A DNA stretch of 15,110 nt, from the NCBI RefSeq assembly GCF_002341865.1, contig NZ_DDOV01000052.1, positions 1 through 15,110 on the forward strand, written 5' to 3'. The stretch comes from Clostridium sp. UBA2485 (GTDB lineage Bacteria; Bacillota; Clostridia; Clostridiales; Clostridiaceae). Below the pieces are notes generated by a model. It searched no databases, was not told the origin of the DNA, and saw only the letters and a program-made list of their open reading frames with translations. Made by a program: the position numbers and the translations under genes. Of the stretch, positions 7,339 to 14,824 are shown in pieces. Every line of letters begins with the position of its first letter. Position 1 is the stretch's first letter.

Positions 7339-9723
7339 TTAAATTTGTCTTAACTCTGCACCTAGCTTGTGCTCTAGTGCTCTTAAAATCTTATCATGAA
7401 CTTTGTTAACTTCATTATCCGTTAAAGTCTTTTCTTTATTTCTATATACTATTGAATAAGCAATGCTCTTCTTACCTTCTGGTATTTGTTTACCTTTATA
7501 TACATCAAATAATTTAATACTTTCTAATATGCTTCCGCCTTGCTTTTTAATAGTCTCCTCTATTTCTTGAACCAATATTCCATCTTCGACTAAAAGTGCT
7601 ATATCCCTAGTTACTGCTGGGAATTTTGGTAATGGAACATACTTCTTATCAACTTTAGCATGTTTTAATAATAAATCTAAATTTAACTCAGATATATAGC
7701 ATCTTATATCCATATCATAATTGTTTGCTACATCAGGATGAATTTCACCTATAACACCTATATATTCTTTTCCTATATATAGTGCAGCAGTTTTTCCTGG
7801 ATGAAAGCTTGGATTCTCTGATTCTCTCTTAAAGCTTACACTTCCGATTCCTAGTTCTTCAATTACATTTTCAACTACTCCCTTAATATCTAAATAGTCC
7901 ATATTTCCATACATTGAAATTGTAATTATATTTCTTTCTTCTGGAAGCTTATTTTCATCTTCATTAGGTATATATATCTTTCCTATTTCAAACAATCTTG
8001 CTTCTTCATTACTTTTACTATAATTTCTTGATAATGCCTCCATAGCAGATGCTAATGTAGTAGTTCTCATTATACTAAAATCTTCACCTAGAGGATTTTT
8101 AATTGAAATAGACTTTCTTAAGTTACTATCTTCAGAAACTAATAATTTGTCAAAAATTTTTGGGCTTACAAAAGAATAGCTTATAGATTGATTTAATCCA
8201 CTATTTATTAATGAATCTACAACCTTTTCTTCAAGTTTTTGTTTTTCACTTTTTCCACTTTTTGTAGCTTCACACAATGCTATTGTAGAAGGTACATTAT
8301 TATACCCGTAAATTCTTACTATTTCTTCTGCAATATCTTCTTTAATATTAATATCACTTCTAAAAGTAGGAGATTTTACAACTAATATATCTTCCTTAAT
8401 TTCTGTAGCTAATCCTAATCTATCTAAATACTTCTTCATGTCTTCTTTGGATATATCAATACCCAAAAATTTATTAATCCAATTTGAATCTACTTCTAAA
8501 TAATGCGGAGTTTTAGGCTCTGGATAAACATCTATTACTCCTTCCATTACTTCTCCTGCATTTAATTCATTTACTAATGAAGCAACCCTAGCTACTGCTA
8601 TTTCACATAAATTAGGATCTAGATTTTTCTCAAACTTAGTTGAAGCTTCTGTTCGTAAATTTAACTTCTTAGATGATTTTCTTACATTGATGCCATCAAA
8701 GTTTGCACATTCTAGAATAACCATTTCAGTGTCTTCTTTTATCTCTGAGTTCAATCCTCCCATTATTCCTGCAAGTCCAACAGTTCTTTCTCCATCTTTA
8801 ATACATAATATATCACTATCTAAAGTTCTTTCTATTTCATCTAAAGTAGTAAATTTTTCACCATCTTTAGCTCTTTCAACTACTATAGTTTTGCTTGCTA
8901 TTTCTCTTGCATCATAAGCATGTAGTGGTTGACCAAGCTCTAACATAACAAAATTTGTTATATCAACAATGTTATTTATTGGTCTAACTCCTGCCTCTAA
9001 TAGTCTTTCTTGCATCCATTGTGGTGATGGCTCTATTTTTACATTTTTAATTCCTTTTAGCATAAACCTTCTGCAAAGGTCATCTTTTACTTCTACATTA
9101 TAATCATCTTTAACATTTTCACTACAAGTAGAAGTATATTCTAAATTAGGCATTTTATAAGTAGTTCCTAATGTTGCTGCTGTTTCTCTTGCTATTCCTA
9201 TAACACTTAAACAATCTGCCCTATTTGATGTAATTTCAAATTCTATTACTGCACTTCCTATATTAACTACTTCTTTTATATCTGCTCCTATTGGAGTATC
9301 TTCTGGTAGTATCATAAGACCATGAACTGGTTTATCTCCTGCTATTCCAAGTTCCTCTTCTGAACAGAACATCCCATTAGATACTACGCCTCTTAATTTA
9401 CCCTTTTTAATTTTAAGTCCACCATGTAATGTTGACCCATGTAATGCTACAGGAATTATATCTTGTTCCTTCATATTTGTAGCTGCAGTTACTATTTGAA
9501 TTGGTTCTTCAGCCTTTATATCAACTTGACAAACCACAAGTTTTTCTGCATCTGGATGTCTATCTATTTTTATTATTTTTCCTGTTACTACTTTTGAAAT
9601 CTCTTCTCCTGAAACAACTAGCTCTTCTACCTTAGAACCAGATAGCGTTAGTCTATCTGACAACTCCTTAGGGGAAATATTTATATCAACATAATCTTTA
9701 AGCCATTTAACTGGAACTTTCAT
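7339..9723 (-). CDS. pheT: Phenylalanine-tRNA ligase beta subunit
   Basis: This is the editing and tRNA-binding subunit of the alpha2-beta2 phenylalanyl-tRNA synthetase. Its 794 residues match the usual bacterial length. Domains in order are an N-terminal helix (MKVPVKWLKDYVDI), an EMAP-type tRNA-binding domain at about 40-150, and the B3/B4 editing domain near 210-380. The editing domain shows LGQPLHAYDA, GIMGG and RTEASTKFEKNLD, the region that hydrolyses Tyr-tRNA(Phe). A B5 domain is near 405-475, followed by a class II-like catalytic-fold segment, and the C-terminal ferredoxin-fold anticodon-binding domain runs from about 695 (PLPKFPAVTRDIALLVED) to the end. The ATG at 9723 is preceded by TAAAGGAGG. 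It lies 24 bases after pheS, is cotranscribed with it, and shares its T-box control. No defect is visible. Confidence 0.98.
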   Translation of the reverse strand: MKVPVKWLKDYVDINISPKELSDRLTLSGSKVEELVVSGEEISKVVTGKIIKIDRHPDAEKLVVCQVDIKAEEPIQIVTAATNMKEQDIIPVALHGSTLHGGLKIKKGKLRGVVSNGMFCSEEELGIAGDKPVHGLMILPEDTPIGADIKEVVNIGSAVIEFEITSNRADCLSVIGIARETAATLGTTYKMPNLEYTSTCSENVKDDYNVEVKDDLCRRFMLKGIKNVKIEPSPQWMQERLLEAGVRPINNIVDITNFVMLELGQPLHAYDAREIASKTIVVERAKDGEKFTTLDEIERTLDSDILCIKDGERTVGLAGIMGGLNSEIKEDTEMVILECANFDGINVRKSSKKLNLRTEASTKFEKNLDPNLCEIAVARVASLVNELNAGEVMEGVIDVYPEPKTPHYLEVDSNWINKFLGIDISKEDMKKYLDRLGLATEIKEDILVVKSPTFRSDINIKEDIAEEIVRIYGYNNVPSTIALCEATKSGKSEKQKLEEKVVDSLINSGLNQSISYSFVSPKIFDKLLVSEDSNLRKSISIKNPLGEDFSIMRTTTLASAMEALSRNYSKSNEEARLFEIGKIYIPNEDENKLPEERNIITISMYGNMDYLDIKGVVENVIEELGIGSVSFKRESENPSFHPGKTAALYIGKEYIGVIGEIHPDVANNYDMDIRCYISELNLDLLLKHAKVDKKYVPLPKFPAVTRDIALLVEDGILVQEIEETIKKQGGSILESIKLFDVYKGKQIPEGKKSIAYSIVYRNKEKTLTDNEVNKVHDKILRALEHKLGAELRQI

Positions 9724-9747
9724 TGGTAATCCTCCTTTAACATTTTA

Positions 9748-10764
9748 TTAAAATTGATTTAAAAATCTCATATCACTTTCGTATAATAATCTAATATCAT
9801 CAATTCCATATTTTTGCATAACCATTCTATCAAGACCAAATCCAAAAGCAAATCCACTATAAACTTCTGGATCAATTCCACAATTTCTTAGAACTTGTGG
9901 ATGCACCATACCACATCCTAGTATCTCTATCCATCCACTTCCTTTACAAACTCTACATCCTTCGCCATTACAAACAAAGCAAGTAGCATCCATCTCTGCT
10001 GAAGGTTCAGTAAACGGGAAATGATGTGGTCTAAACTTAGTTTCAACATTTCCAAACATCTTCTTAGTAAATAGCTCTAAAGTTCCTTTTAAATCTGCAA
10101 AAGTTACTCCTTTATCTATAACCAATCCTTCTATTTGATAGAATATTGGTGAATGAGTAGCATCAGCTGCATCTGAACGATAAACCTTTCCTGGAGCTAT
10201 CATTTTTATTGGTGGTTTTTGATTCTCCATTGTTCTAATTTGTATTGGGGAGGTTTGAGTTCTTAAAACTACATTATCATTTATATAGAAAGTATCTTGT
10301 TCTCCTCTAGCTGGATGGTCTTTAGGTATATTTAATGCTTCAAAGTTGTAATAATCCTTTTCTACCTCTGGTCCTTCTTCTATAGAAAATCCCATTGATA
10401 GAAATATTTCATTGATTTTTTCTAAAGTTAAATCAAGAGGATGTCTATTGCCTATAGTTTGTTTTTTTCCTGGCATAGAAATATCAATTATTTCACTTTG
10501 TAGTCTTTTTTCTTTTTCTTTATTTTTGATTTCTTCAGTTGCCTTAGCAATAGCATTTTCTAATGTTTCTCTTACGTCGTTAGCAACCTTACCTACAAGT
10601 GGTCTTTCTTCTGGTGATAAGCCTCCCATTCCTCTTAATATTTGAGTAAGCTCTCCTTTTTTACCTAAATATTTCACTCTAATATTTTCAAGTTGAACCT
10701 TCTCAGCGGCAGTTTTCAATTCATCTAGAGCAGACAGCTTAATATCTTCTAATTTTTCTCTCAT
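9748..10764 (-). CDS. pheS: Phenylalanine-tRNA ligase alpha subunit
   Basis: This is the catalytic subunit that makes Phe-tRNA(Phe) from Phe, ATP and tRNA; it has 338 residues from the ATG at 10764. An N-terminal coiled-coil tRNA-binding arm spans about 1-85. The class II aminoacylation core includes RHPL (107-110), LRTQTSPIQIR (167-177), motif 2 around YRSDAADATHSP (195-206), FRPHHFPFTEPSAEM (244-258) and motif 3 GFAFGFGLDR (304-313). A306 in GFAFG corresponds to the phenylalanine-pocket alanine A294 of E. coli. A CxxC-x4-CxxC group at 262-273 resembles that of Bacillus PheS. An in-frame ATG at 10782 would add six residues, but the Shine-Dalgarno AAAGGAG (10773-10779) lies inside that extension, so 10764 is the better start. 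About 150 AT-rich bases separate it from the T-box terminator; I see nothing else in them. Confidence 0.98.
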   Translation of the reverse strand: MREKLEDIKLSALDELKTAAEKVQLENIRVKYLGKKGELTQILRGMGGLSPEERPLVGKVANDVRETLENAIAKATEEIKNKEKEKRLQSEIIDISMPGKKQTIGNRHPLDLTLEKINEIFLSMGFSIEEGPEVEKDYYNFEALNIPKDHPARGEQDTFYINDNVVLRTQTSPIQIRTMENQKPPIKMIAPGKVYRSDAADATHSPIFYQIEGLVIDKGVTFADLKGTLELFTKKMFGNVETKFRPHHFPFTEPSAEMDATCFVCNGEGCRVCKGSGWIEILGCGMVHPQVLRNCGIDPEVYSGFAFGFGLDRMVMQKYGIDDIRLLYESDMRFLNQF

Positions 10765-10915
10765 TTTAAAATCTCCTTTCATATTTTTCTTATAATTAAT
10801 AATTATTACCTTTTATTAATTCTCAAATAACAATGATTAATTAAAATTCTTAGACAACATTAATTTCATTGAATAATCTATATCTTTTAACATAAATTAC
10901 TCTAATATATATTTG

Positions 10916-10948
10916 AAAAAAAAAAAACCGCCCCTAAAAAAGGGACGG
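10916..10948 (-). terminator. T-box regulated terminator of the pheST leader
   Basis: On the minus strand CCGTCCCT pairs with AGGGGCGG (one G-U pair) around a 5-base loop (+ strand arms 10941-10948 and 10928-10935). Twelve consecutive T follow (10916-10927). It is mutually exclusive with the antiterminator, which uses the CCGTCCCT arm. It is the first clear terminator past the upstream ktrB-ktrA-methyltransferase operon as well. Confidence 0.93.
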
Positions 10949-11191
10949 AATATCCGCGGTACCACCCTAATTGGACTATAAAATAGACCCTCTTAGTAAA
11001 TTTATCGATTTTAATCGCTAATCATTACTTATAATGTTTTAATAAAAACCTATTTTCACAATTAGAACTCAAGAGTGAACTTCAGCATAAATTTATCATA
11101 TAAAGGCTTTCAATCTATGACCTTTACTCCCTGTATGTAACCTTATACCTACTCTCTCCTTCACAGTTTAAGATATTTAATTTTTAATTTA
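10916..11191 (-). promoter_or_regulatory. T-box riboswitch, Phe-specific (UUC specifier), controlling pheST
   Basis: The leader RNA senses uncharged tRNA(Phe) and permits readthrough into pheS-pheT when charging is low. Seen directly: the T-box sequence AGGGTGGTACCGCG (minus strand, 10955-10968), whose TGGT bulge complements the ACCA end of tRNA(Phe); the stem I AGTA motif (11150-11153); and the opposing GAA (11081-11083). One base after that GAA comes TTC at 11077-11079, followed by ACTCT. This is the standard arrangement for the specifier, so it reads a Phe codon. A stem III-like hairpin (10973-10989, one U-U mismatch) precedes the T-box. The antiterminator pairs AGGG with CCCT and CGG with CCG of the terminator's left arm. 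Confidence 0.95.
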
Positions 11192-11197
11192 AAACCT

Positions 11198-11226
11198 ATT
11201 ATACCTATGTTTGTATAAAATTTCAA
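11198..11226 (-). promoter_or_regulatory. Strong sigma-A promoter of pheST
   Basis: TTGAAA (11221-11226), a 17-base spacer and a perfect TATAAT (11198-11203) lie on the minus strand. The predicted transcript start near 11191 is about 20 bases before the T-box stem I. The -35 box ends two bases from the stop codon of the upstream methyltransferase gene, leaving no room for a terminator. Confidence 0.85.
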
Positions 11227-11228
11227 TA

Positions 11229-12014
11229 CTATTTAATAACATTTTTTTGTCTTACAGTCTCATACATCATAATAGATACAGCAACTGATGCATTTAATGA
11301 CTCTGCACCGCCAGGCATAGGAATTTTAACTTTTTCATCAGAAAGCTCATATATTTCTTTACTAATTCCCTTTCCTTCATTTCCCACAGAAATAATGCAT
11401 TTACCGCTTAAATCTATATCATAAAAGTTGTTATTTGTATCAAGAGAACTTGTAATAAGCTTATAACCTTTATTTTTTAACTCCCTAACAAGGCTTAAAT
11501 CCTTGTCTTCTATAATAGGAATATTAAATATAGATCCCATAGTTGAGCGCAAGGTTTTTTCATTATATACATCTACTGTACCTTTAGTTAATATAATTCC
11601 TAGTCCATCTGCTGCATGAGCAGTTCTTATAATTGTACCTAAATTTCCTGGATCCTGCACCTTATCTACTAATACATAAAATCCCTCACAGTATTTTAAA
11701 TTAAGGACTTTATTCTCCACTACCGCAATTGCTCCCTGTGGTGTTTCAGTGCTAGTTAAGGTCTTAAAAACTATATCACTTACAATATAAATCTCAGCAT
11801 TACATTCATGTACGCTTATATATTTTTCACAGTATTCTTTATCTGCATTTTCATTTATAAAAATATATTTTACATTAAAGGATGACTTTAATGCTTCCTC
11901 AATAAATCTAAAGCCTTCAACTAAAAAAGCCTTATTTTCTAATCTATGTTTCTTTTCTTTTAATTTCTTTATTTGCTTTATTAGTGAATTCTCTTTGCTA
12001 CTAATATATTGCAA
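11229..12014 (-). CDS. TrmH/SpoU-family RNA 2'-O-methyltransferase
   Basis: This is a SPOUT-class S-adenosylmethionine enzyme expected to methylate a ribose 2'-OH in tRNA or rRNA; the target is unknown. The 261 residues show an N-terminal substrate-binding domain (about 1-95, with LVEGFRFIEEAL at 31-42). The knotted catalytic domain has motif 1 QDPGNLGTIIRTA (120-132; N124, R130), motif 2 VGNEGKGIS (210-218; E213) and motif 3 IPMPGGAESLNASVA (231-245; S239, N241). It resembles Bacillus YsgA, which also sits immediately upstream of pheST. The start is TTG at 12014; AGGAG (12023-12027) is 8 bases upstream and overlaps the ktrA stop codon, so the two genes are probably cotranscribed and translationally linked. 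The gene ends against the pheST promoter. Confidence 0.92.
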   Translation of the reverse strand: MQYISSKENSLIKQIKKLKEKKHRLENKAFLVEGFRFIEEALKSSFNVKYIFINENADKEYCEKYISVHECNAEIYIVSDIVFKTLTSTETPQGAIAVVENKVLNLKYCEGFYVLVDKVQDPGNLGTIIRTAHAADGLGIILTKGTVDVYNEKTLRSTMGSIFNIPIIEDKDLSLVRELKNKGYKLITSSLDTNNNFYDIDLSGKCIISVGNEGKGISKEIYELSDEKVKIPMPGGAESLNASVAVSIMMYETVRQKNVIK

Positions 12015-12025
12015 ATTATCTTCTC

Positions 12026-12685
12026 CTATCTTACTAACTTTTCTATATTATTTAGCTCTTGATTACCACCAATAGCTACAATTATATCATTAGCCTCAAT
12101 AATTTCATCAGCAGAAGGAGAAACGTCTATTTCATTATTTCTCTTTATTGCCATAACATTTATTCCATATTCTGCTCTTAAATTAAGATCTTTTAAGCTT
12201 TTTTCATGCCATTCTTGTGGACTTACAATCTCAGCAATGCTAAAGTCTGGTGATAGTTCAATATAATCTAATATATTTGAAGAGCATAAATTGTGTGCAA
12301 CTCTTACTCCCATATCTCTTTCTGGAAATATAACTCTGTTTGCTCCAATTTTATATAGTACTTTAGCATGAAGTGCATTATTAGCTTTTGTAATGATATG
12401 CTTAACGCCTAGTTCTTTAACAAGTAGCGTAGATAATATACTGGCTTGAATATCTGAACCTATACTTATAATAGCAACATCAAAGTTTCCAACTCCTAAT
12501 GCTCTTAAGCTTTGCTCGTCATTTGCATCAACTTGAACTGCATGAGTTACCTTTTCTGATATATTTTGTATAACTTCCTCATCAACATCAACTGCCAATA
12601 CATCATTTCCTAATGAGTATAATGTTTCTGCTACAGATGTTCCAAATCTTCCTAATCCAATTACAATAAATTGCTTTTTAATCAT
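12026..12685 (-). CDS. ktrA: KtrA/TrkA-type K+ channel regulatory (RCK) subunit
   Basis: This cytosolic ring-forming subunit gates the membrane K+ transporter encoded just upstream. From the ATG at 12685 it has 219 residues. The RCK-N Rossmann domain has VIGLGRFGTSVAE (GxGxxG) near the start, an acidic VDVDEE at the end of the second strand (nucleotide ribose contact), VDANDEQSL and IISIGSDIQASI. The RCK-C domain covers about 135-219 (DFSIAEIVSP...INVMAIKRNNEI...DIIVAIGGNQEL); in Bacillus KtrA this domain binds c-di-AMP. A GTG at 12694 would add three residues, but AAGGTGG (12691-12697) is well placed for the ATG, so I prefer 12685. It is 12 bases past the ktrB stop. Confidence 0.92.
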   Translation of the reverse strand: MIKKQFIVIGLGRFGTSVAETLYSLGNDVLAVDVDEEVIQNISEKVTHAVQVDANDEQSLRALGVGNFDVAIISIGSDIQASILSTLLVKELGVKHIITKANNALHAKVLYKIGANRVIFPERDMGVRVAHNLCSSNILDYIELSPDFSIAEIVSPQEWHEKSLKDLNLRAEYGINVMAIKRNNEIDVSPSADEIIEANDIIVAIGGNQELNNIEKLVR

Positions 12686-12697
12686 AATTTCCACCTT

Positions 12698-14065
12698 CTA
12701 CCCAACTAATATTTTATCTTCCGGATACTTTATAGCTAAAGCTTTCTTACGTCTATTAATTGAAATTGCTAAAACTAATGTTAATGGTCCTAATCTACCA
12801 GCATACATAGTTAAGGCCACAATTATCTTTCCTATAGCACTTAACTTTTGAGTTAATCCTAATGTGGATCCAACTGTTCCAAAAGCTGAAGTTGCTTCAA
12901 ATATATAATATTCAAAAGGTACGCCAGTTTGATGCTCCGTAATAGAAAGAAGTATTGTTACCGTTATAACTAAACCTAAGGCTATAATCATAACTGAAAA
13001 CGCCTTATAAACCGTATCCTTACTTACTTTCTTTTTAAATATCTCTGTGTCTTCTCGACCTTTAATAACTGATTTAACTGTCATATATAATATACCAGCA
13101 GTCGTTGTTTTTAGTCCACCTGCTGTTGACCCTGGTGACCCTCCAATAAACATCAATATAATACTTAAGAAAATGGATGGTATAGTCATATCTGCTAAAG
13201 ATATAGAGTTAAATCCTGCTGTTCTAGGACTAACTGATGCAAAAATTGATGCTAATATTCTATCCTTAAAGCTCATTCCTTTCATTGTAGCTTCATTTGA
13301 AAATTCAAATAAGAAAAATAAAATTGCACCACCTATTATCAATGCAATAGTCATAGATATTACTAATTTTGAATGAAGTGATAACTTTTTGATATTCTTG
13401 TAATTATATATCTCATTCCAAACATAAAATCCTAATCCACCTGTAACTATAAGAGCAGATATAGTAGAAATTATAACTACATTTCCATTATAATTAATTA
13501 AACTATTAAAATTACCCATTAAATCAAAACCTGCATTACAAAAGGCTGAAACAGAATGGAATATACTATAGAAAATCCCTTTTAAAAATCCAAATTCAGG
13601 AATAAATTGAGTGCTTAATAAAAGTGCTCCTAATCCTTCTATAGAAAAAGTAAATATTAATATGTATTTTGCTAATTTAACTATACCTTGAAGAGAAGTC
13701 GAATTCATAGCTTCTTGCATTACTAATCTCTCTTTTAGGGTAATTCTTTTACCTATAATTAATGATAACATAGTAGCAAAAGACATAAATCCTAAGCCTC
13801 CGATTTGAATAAGCATCATAATTACTGTTTTACCAAAATAACTCCAATGGGTTCCTGTATCCACTGTGATAAGTCCTGTTACGCATACTGCTGAAGTAGA
13901 CGTAAATATGCAGTCTAAAAAAGGCGTATATACTCTAGCATTTGTTGATATAGGCAGCGCTAATAACATTGCACCTAAAAATATAATAACTGCATATCCA
14001 ATGGCCAATACCTGCATAGGAGTAAATTGTCTCTTTTTTAAAACATCTTTCATTTTTAATTCCAC
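12698..14065 (-). CDS. ktrB: KtrB/TrkH-type K+ transporter membrane subunit
   Basis: This is the ion-conducting subunit of a Ktr/Trk K+ uptake system, about 455 residues, highly hydrophobic, with the four M1-P-M2 repeats of the SKT family. The four selectivity-filter segments are visible: CVTGL (about 61-65), FCNAGFDL (175-182), RTAGFNS (281-287) and GTVGSTLG (396-403), each with its conserved glycine. The intramembrane gating loop GGSPGSTAGGLKTTT is at about 308-322, and YAGRLGPLTL (421-430) lies in the last repeat. Three in-frame starts exist: GTG 14074, GTG 14065 and ATG 14053. GAGGTG (14073-14078) is six bases upstream of GTG 14065 and overlaps the 14074 codon, so I chose 14065. The pairing with ktrA supports a KtrAB-type system. 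Cation dependence (K+ with Na+) cannot be read from the sequence. Confidence 0.93.
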   Translation of the reverse strand: MELKMKDVLKKRQFTPMQVLAIGYAVIIFLGAMLLALPISTNARVYTPFLDCIFTSTSAVCVTGLITVDTGTHWSYFGKTVIMMLIQIGGLGFMSFATMLSLIIGKRITLKERLVMQEAMNSTSLQGIVKLAKYILIFTFSIEGLGALLLSTQFIPEFGFLKGIFYSIFHSVSAFCNAGFDLMGNFNSLINYNGNVVIISTISALIVTGGLGFYVWNEIYNYKNIKKLSLHSKLVISMTIALIIGGAILFFLFEFSNEATMKGMSFKDRILASIFASVSPRTAGFNSISLADMTIPSIFLSIILMFIGGSPGSTAGGLKTTTAGILYMTVKSVIKGREDTEIFKKKVSKDTVYKAFSVMIIALGLVITVTILLSITEHQTGVPFEYYIFEATSAFGTVGSTLGLTQKLSAIGKIIVALTMYAGRLGPLTLVLAISINRRKKALAIKYPEDKILVG

Positions 14066-14133
14066 TAAAAACACCTCAATTCTCTCTGAATTTAAACTAT
14101 AGTCATTTTCATTATATACTTTTTTTTTAGTAT

Positions 14134-14162
14134 ATTATAGTATTTCCATATTAATATTTAAA
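14134..14162 (-). promoter_or_regulatory. Candidate promoter of the ktrB-ktrA-methyltransferase operon
   Basis: TTTAAA (14157-14162), 17 bases, TATAAT (14134-14139) on the minus strand. A second TATAAT lies 17 bases further on (14111-14116). Between and overlapping them is a dyad, ATATACT (14114-14120) and AGTATAT (14129-14135), separated by eight T, which could be an operator. No c-di-AMP riboswitch-sized leader is present: only about 60 bases separate the transcript start from the gene. Confidence 0.5.
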
Positions 14163-14178
14163 ATTAGTTTATAATACA

Positions 14179-14203
14179 AAAATGTAGCCTATGGCTACAT
14201 TTT
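14179..14203 (-). terminator. Terminator of the infC-rpmI-rplT operon
   Basis: A perfect 11-bp stem (AAAATGTAGCC at 14179-14189 with 14193-14203) with a 3-base loop ends on the minus strand in TTTTTGTATTAT. It lies 15 bases past the rplT stop and separates the ribosomal protein operon from the K+ uptake operon. Confidence 0.85.
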
Positions 14204-14218
14204 AAAGTTAATATTTAA

Positions 14219-14578
14219 TTAAGCTTCTAGTTGTTTTTTAGCAACTTCAACTAATTCTGCAAAAGCTTTTGGATCATTAATAGCTATTTCAGAAAGCATT
14301 TTTCTGTTGATGTCTACTCCTGCAAGTTTCATTCCATTCATGAATCTTGAGTAAGAAAGTCCATTCATTCTTGTAGCCGCATTTATTCTTGCGATCCAAA
14401 GTTTTCTAAAATCTCTTTTCTTTAATTTTCTTCCTACATATGCATTTCTTAATGCTCTTATAACTGACTCATTTGCAGTTTTAAATAACTTGCTTTTTCC
14501 ACCATAGTATCCTTTTGCAAGTTTTAATACTTTTTTATGTTTTTTACGAGCGTTAACAGCTCCCTTTACTCTTGCCAT
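14219..14578 (-). CDS. rplT: 50S ribosomal protein L20
   Basis: The protein has 119 residues, the normal length, and full-length similarity to L20: MARVKGAVNARKKHKKVLKLAKGY at the N-terminus (basic, rRNA-threading extension), then RDFRKLWIARINAA and NGLSYSRFMNGMKLAG in the globular domain. L20 is needed early in 50S assembly. In Bacillus and E. coli it also represses its own operon by binding the infC or rpmI leader; those sites, if present, would be upstream of this window or in the infC-rpmI region, and I did not identify one. The ATG at 14578 has TAGGAGG about 8 bases upstream and lies 27 bases past rpmI. Confidence 0.98.
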   Translation of the reverse strand: MARVKGAVNARKKHKKVLKLAKGYYGGKSKLFKTANESVIRALRNAYVGRKLKKRDFRKLWIARINAATRMNGLSYSRFMNGMKLAGVDINRKMLSEIAINDPKAFAELVEVAKKQLEA

Positions 14579-14605
14579 TTAAAATACCTCCTAGTTCACC
14601 TTCGA

Positions 14606-14803
14606 TTATAAGTATGGTAATAATTTTTTCATTGCTTTTTCTTGTGAAGTTGAAACATATCCAGTTTTTCTAAGATTTCTCTTAGTTTTTGCGCTTTTCT
14701 TAGTTAATATATGGCTTCTGAAAGCTTTCGCTCTTTTTAACTTACCTGTTCCTGTCTTCTTGAATCTTTTTGCTGCACCTCTATGAGTTTTCATTTTTGG
14801 CAT
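14606..14803 (-). CDS. rpmI: 50S ribosomal protein L35
   Basis: This is a 65-residue, strongly basic ribosomal protein with the L35 pattern: MPKMKTHRGAAKRFKKTGTGKLKR at the N-terminus, KAFRSHILTKKSAKTKRNLR in the middle and EKAMKKLLPYL at the C-terminus. It binds 23S rRNA in the large subunit. It is the middle gene of the conserved infC-rpmI-rplT operon, 21 bases past infC, with GGAGGGAGG upstream of the ATG at 14803. Length and sequence look normal. Confidence 0.98.
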   Translation of the reverse strand: MPKMKTHRGAAKRFKKTGTGKLKRAKAFRSHILTKKSAKTKRNLRKTGYVSTSQEKAMKKLLPYL

Positions 14804-14824
14804 TATAAGATCCTCCCTCCAGAA

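Noticed and set aside
8687..8917. Plus-strand open frame inside pheT
   Set aside because: It is antisense to the conserved PheT editing domain; low-complexity Ser/Ile composition is typical of a shadow frame.
10412..10645. Plus-strand open frame inside pheS
   Set aside because: It is antisense to the PheS coiled-coil arm; no initiation signal or family resemblance.
10765..10915. Possible second promoter or riboswitch between the T-box terminator and pheS
   Set aside because: Only poorly spaced TTG-type and TAATAAT-like matches were seen in AT-rich sequence; no stable GC-containing fold.
13047..13376. Plus-strand 109-codon open frame inside ktrB
   Set aside because: It mirrors the conserved gating loop region of KtrB on the opposite strand; the Pro/Val/Ile-rich product has no recognisable features.
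13866..14102. Plus-strand open frame across the start of ktrB
   Set aside because: It is antisense to the first transmembrane repeat and contains no domain or ribosome binding site that I can support.
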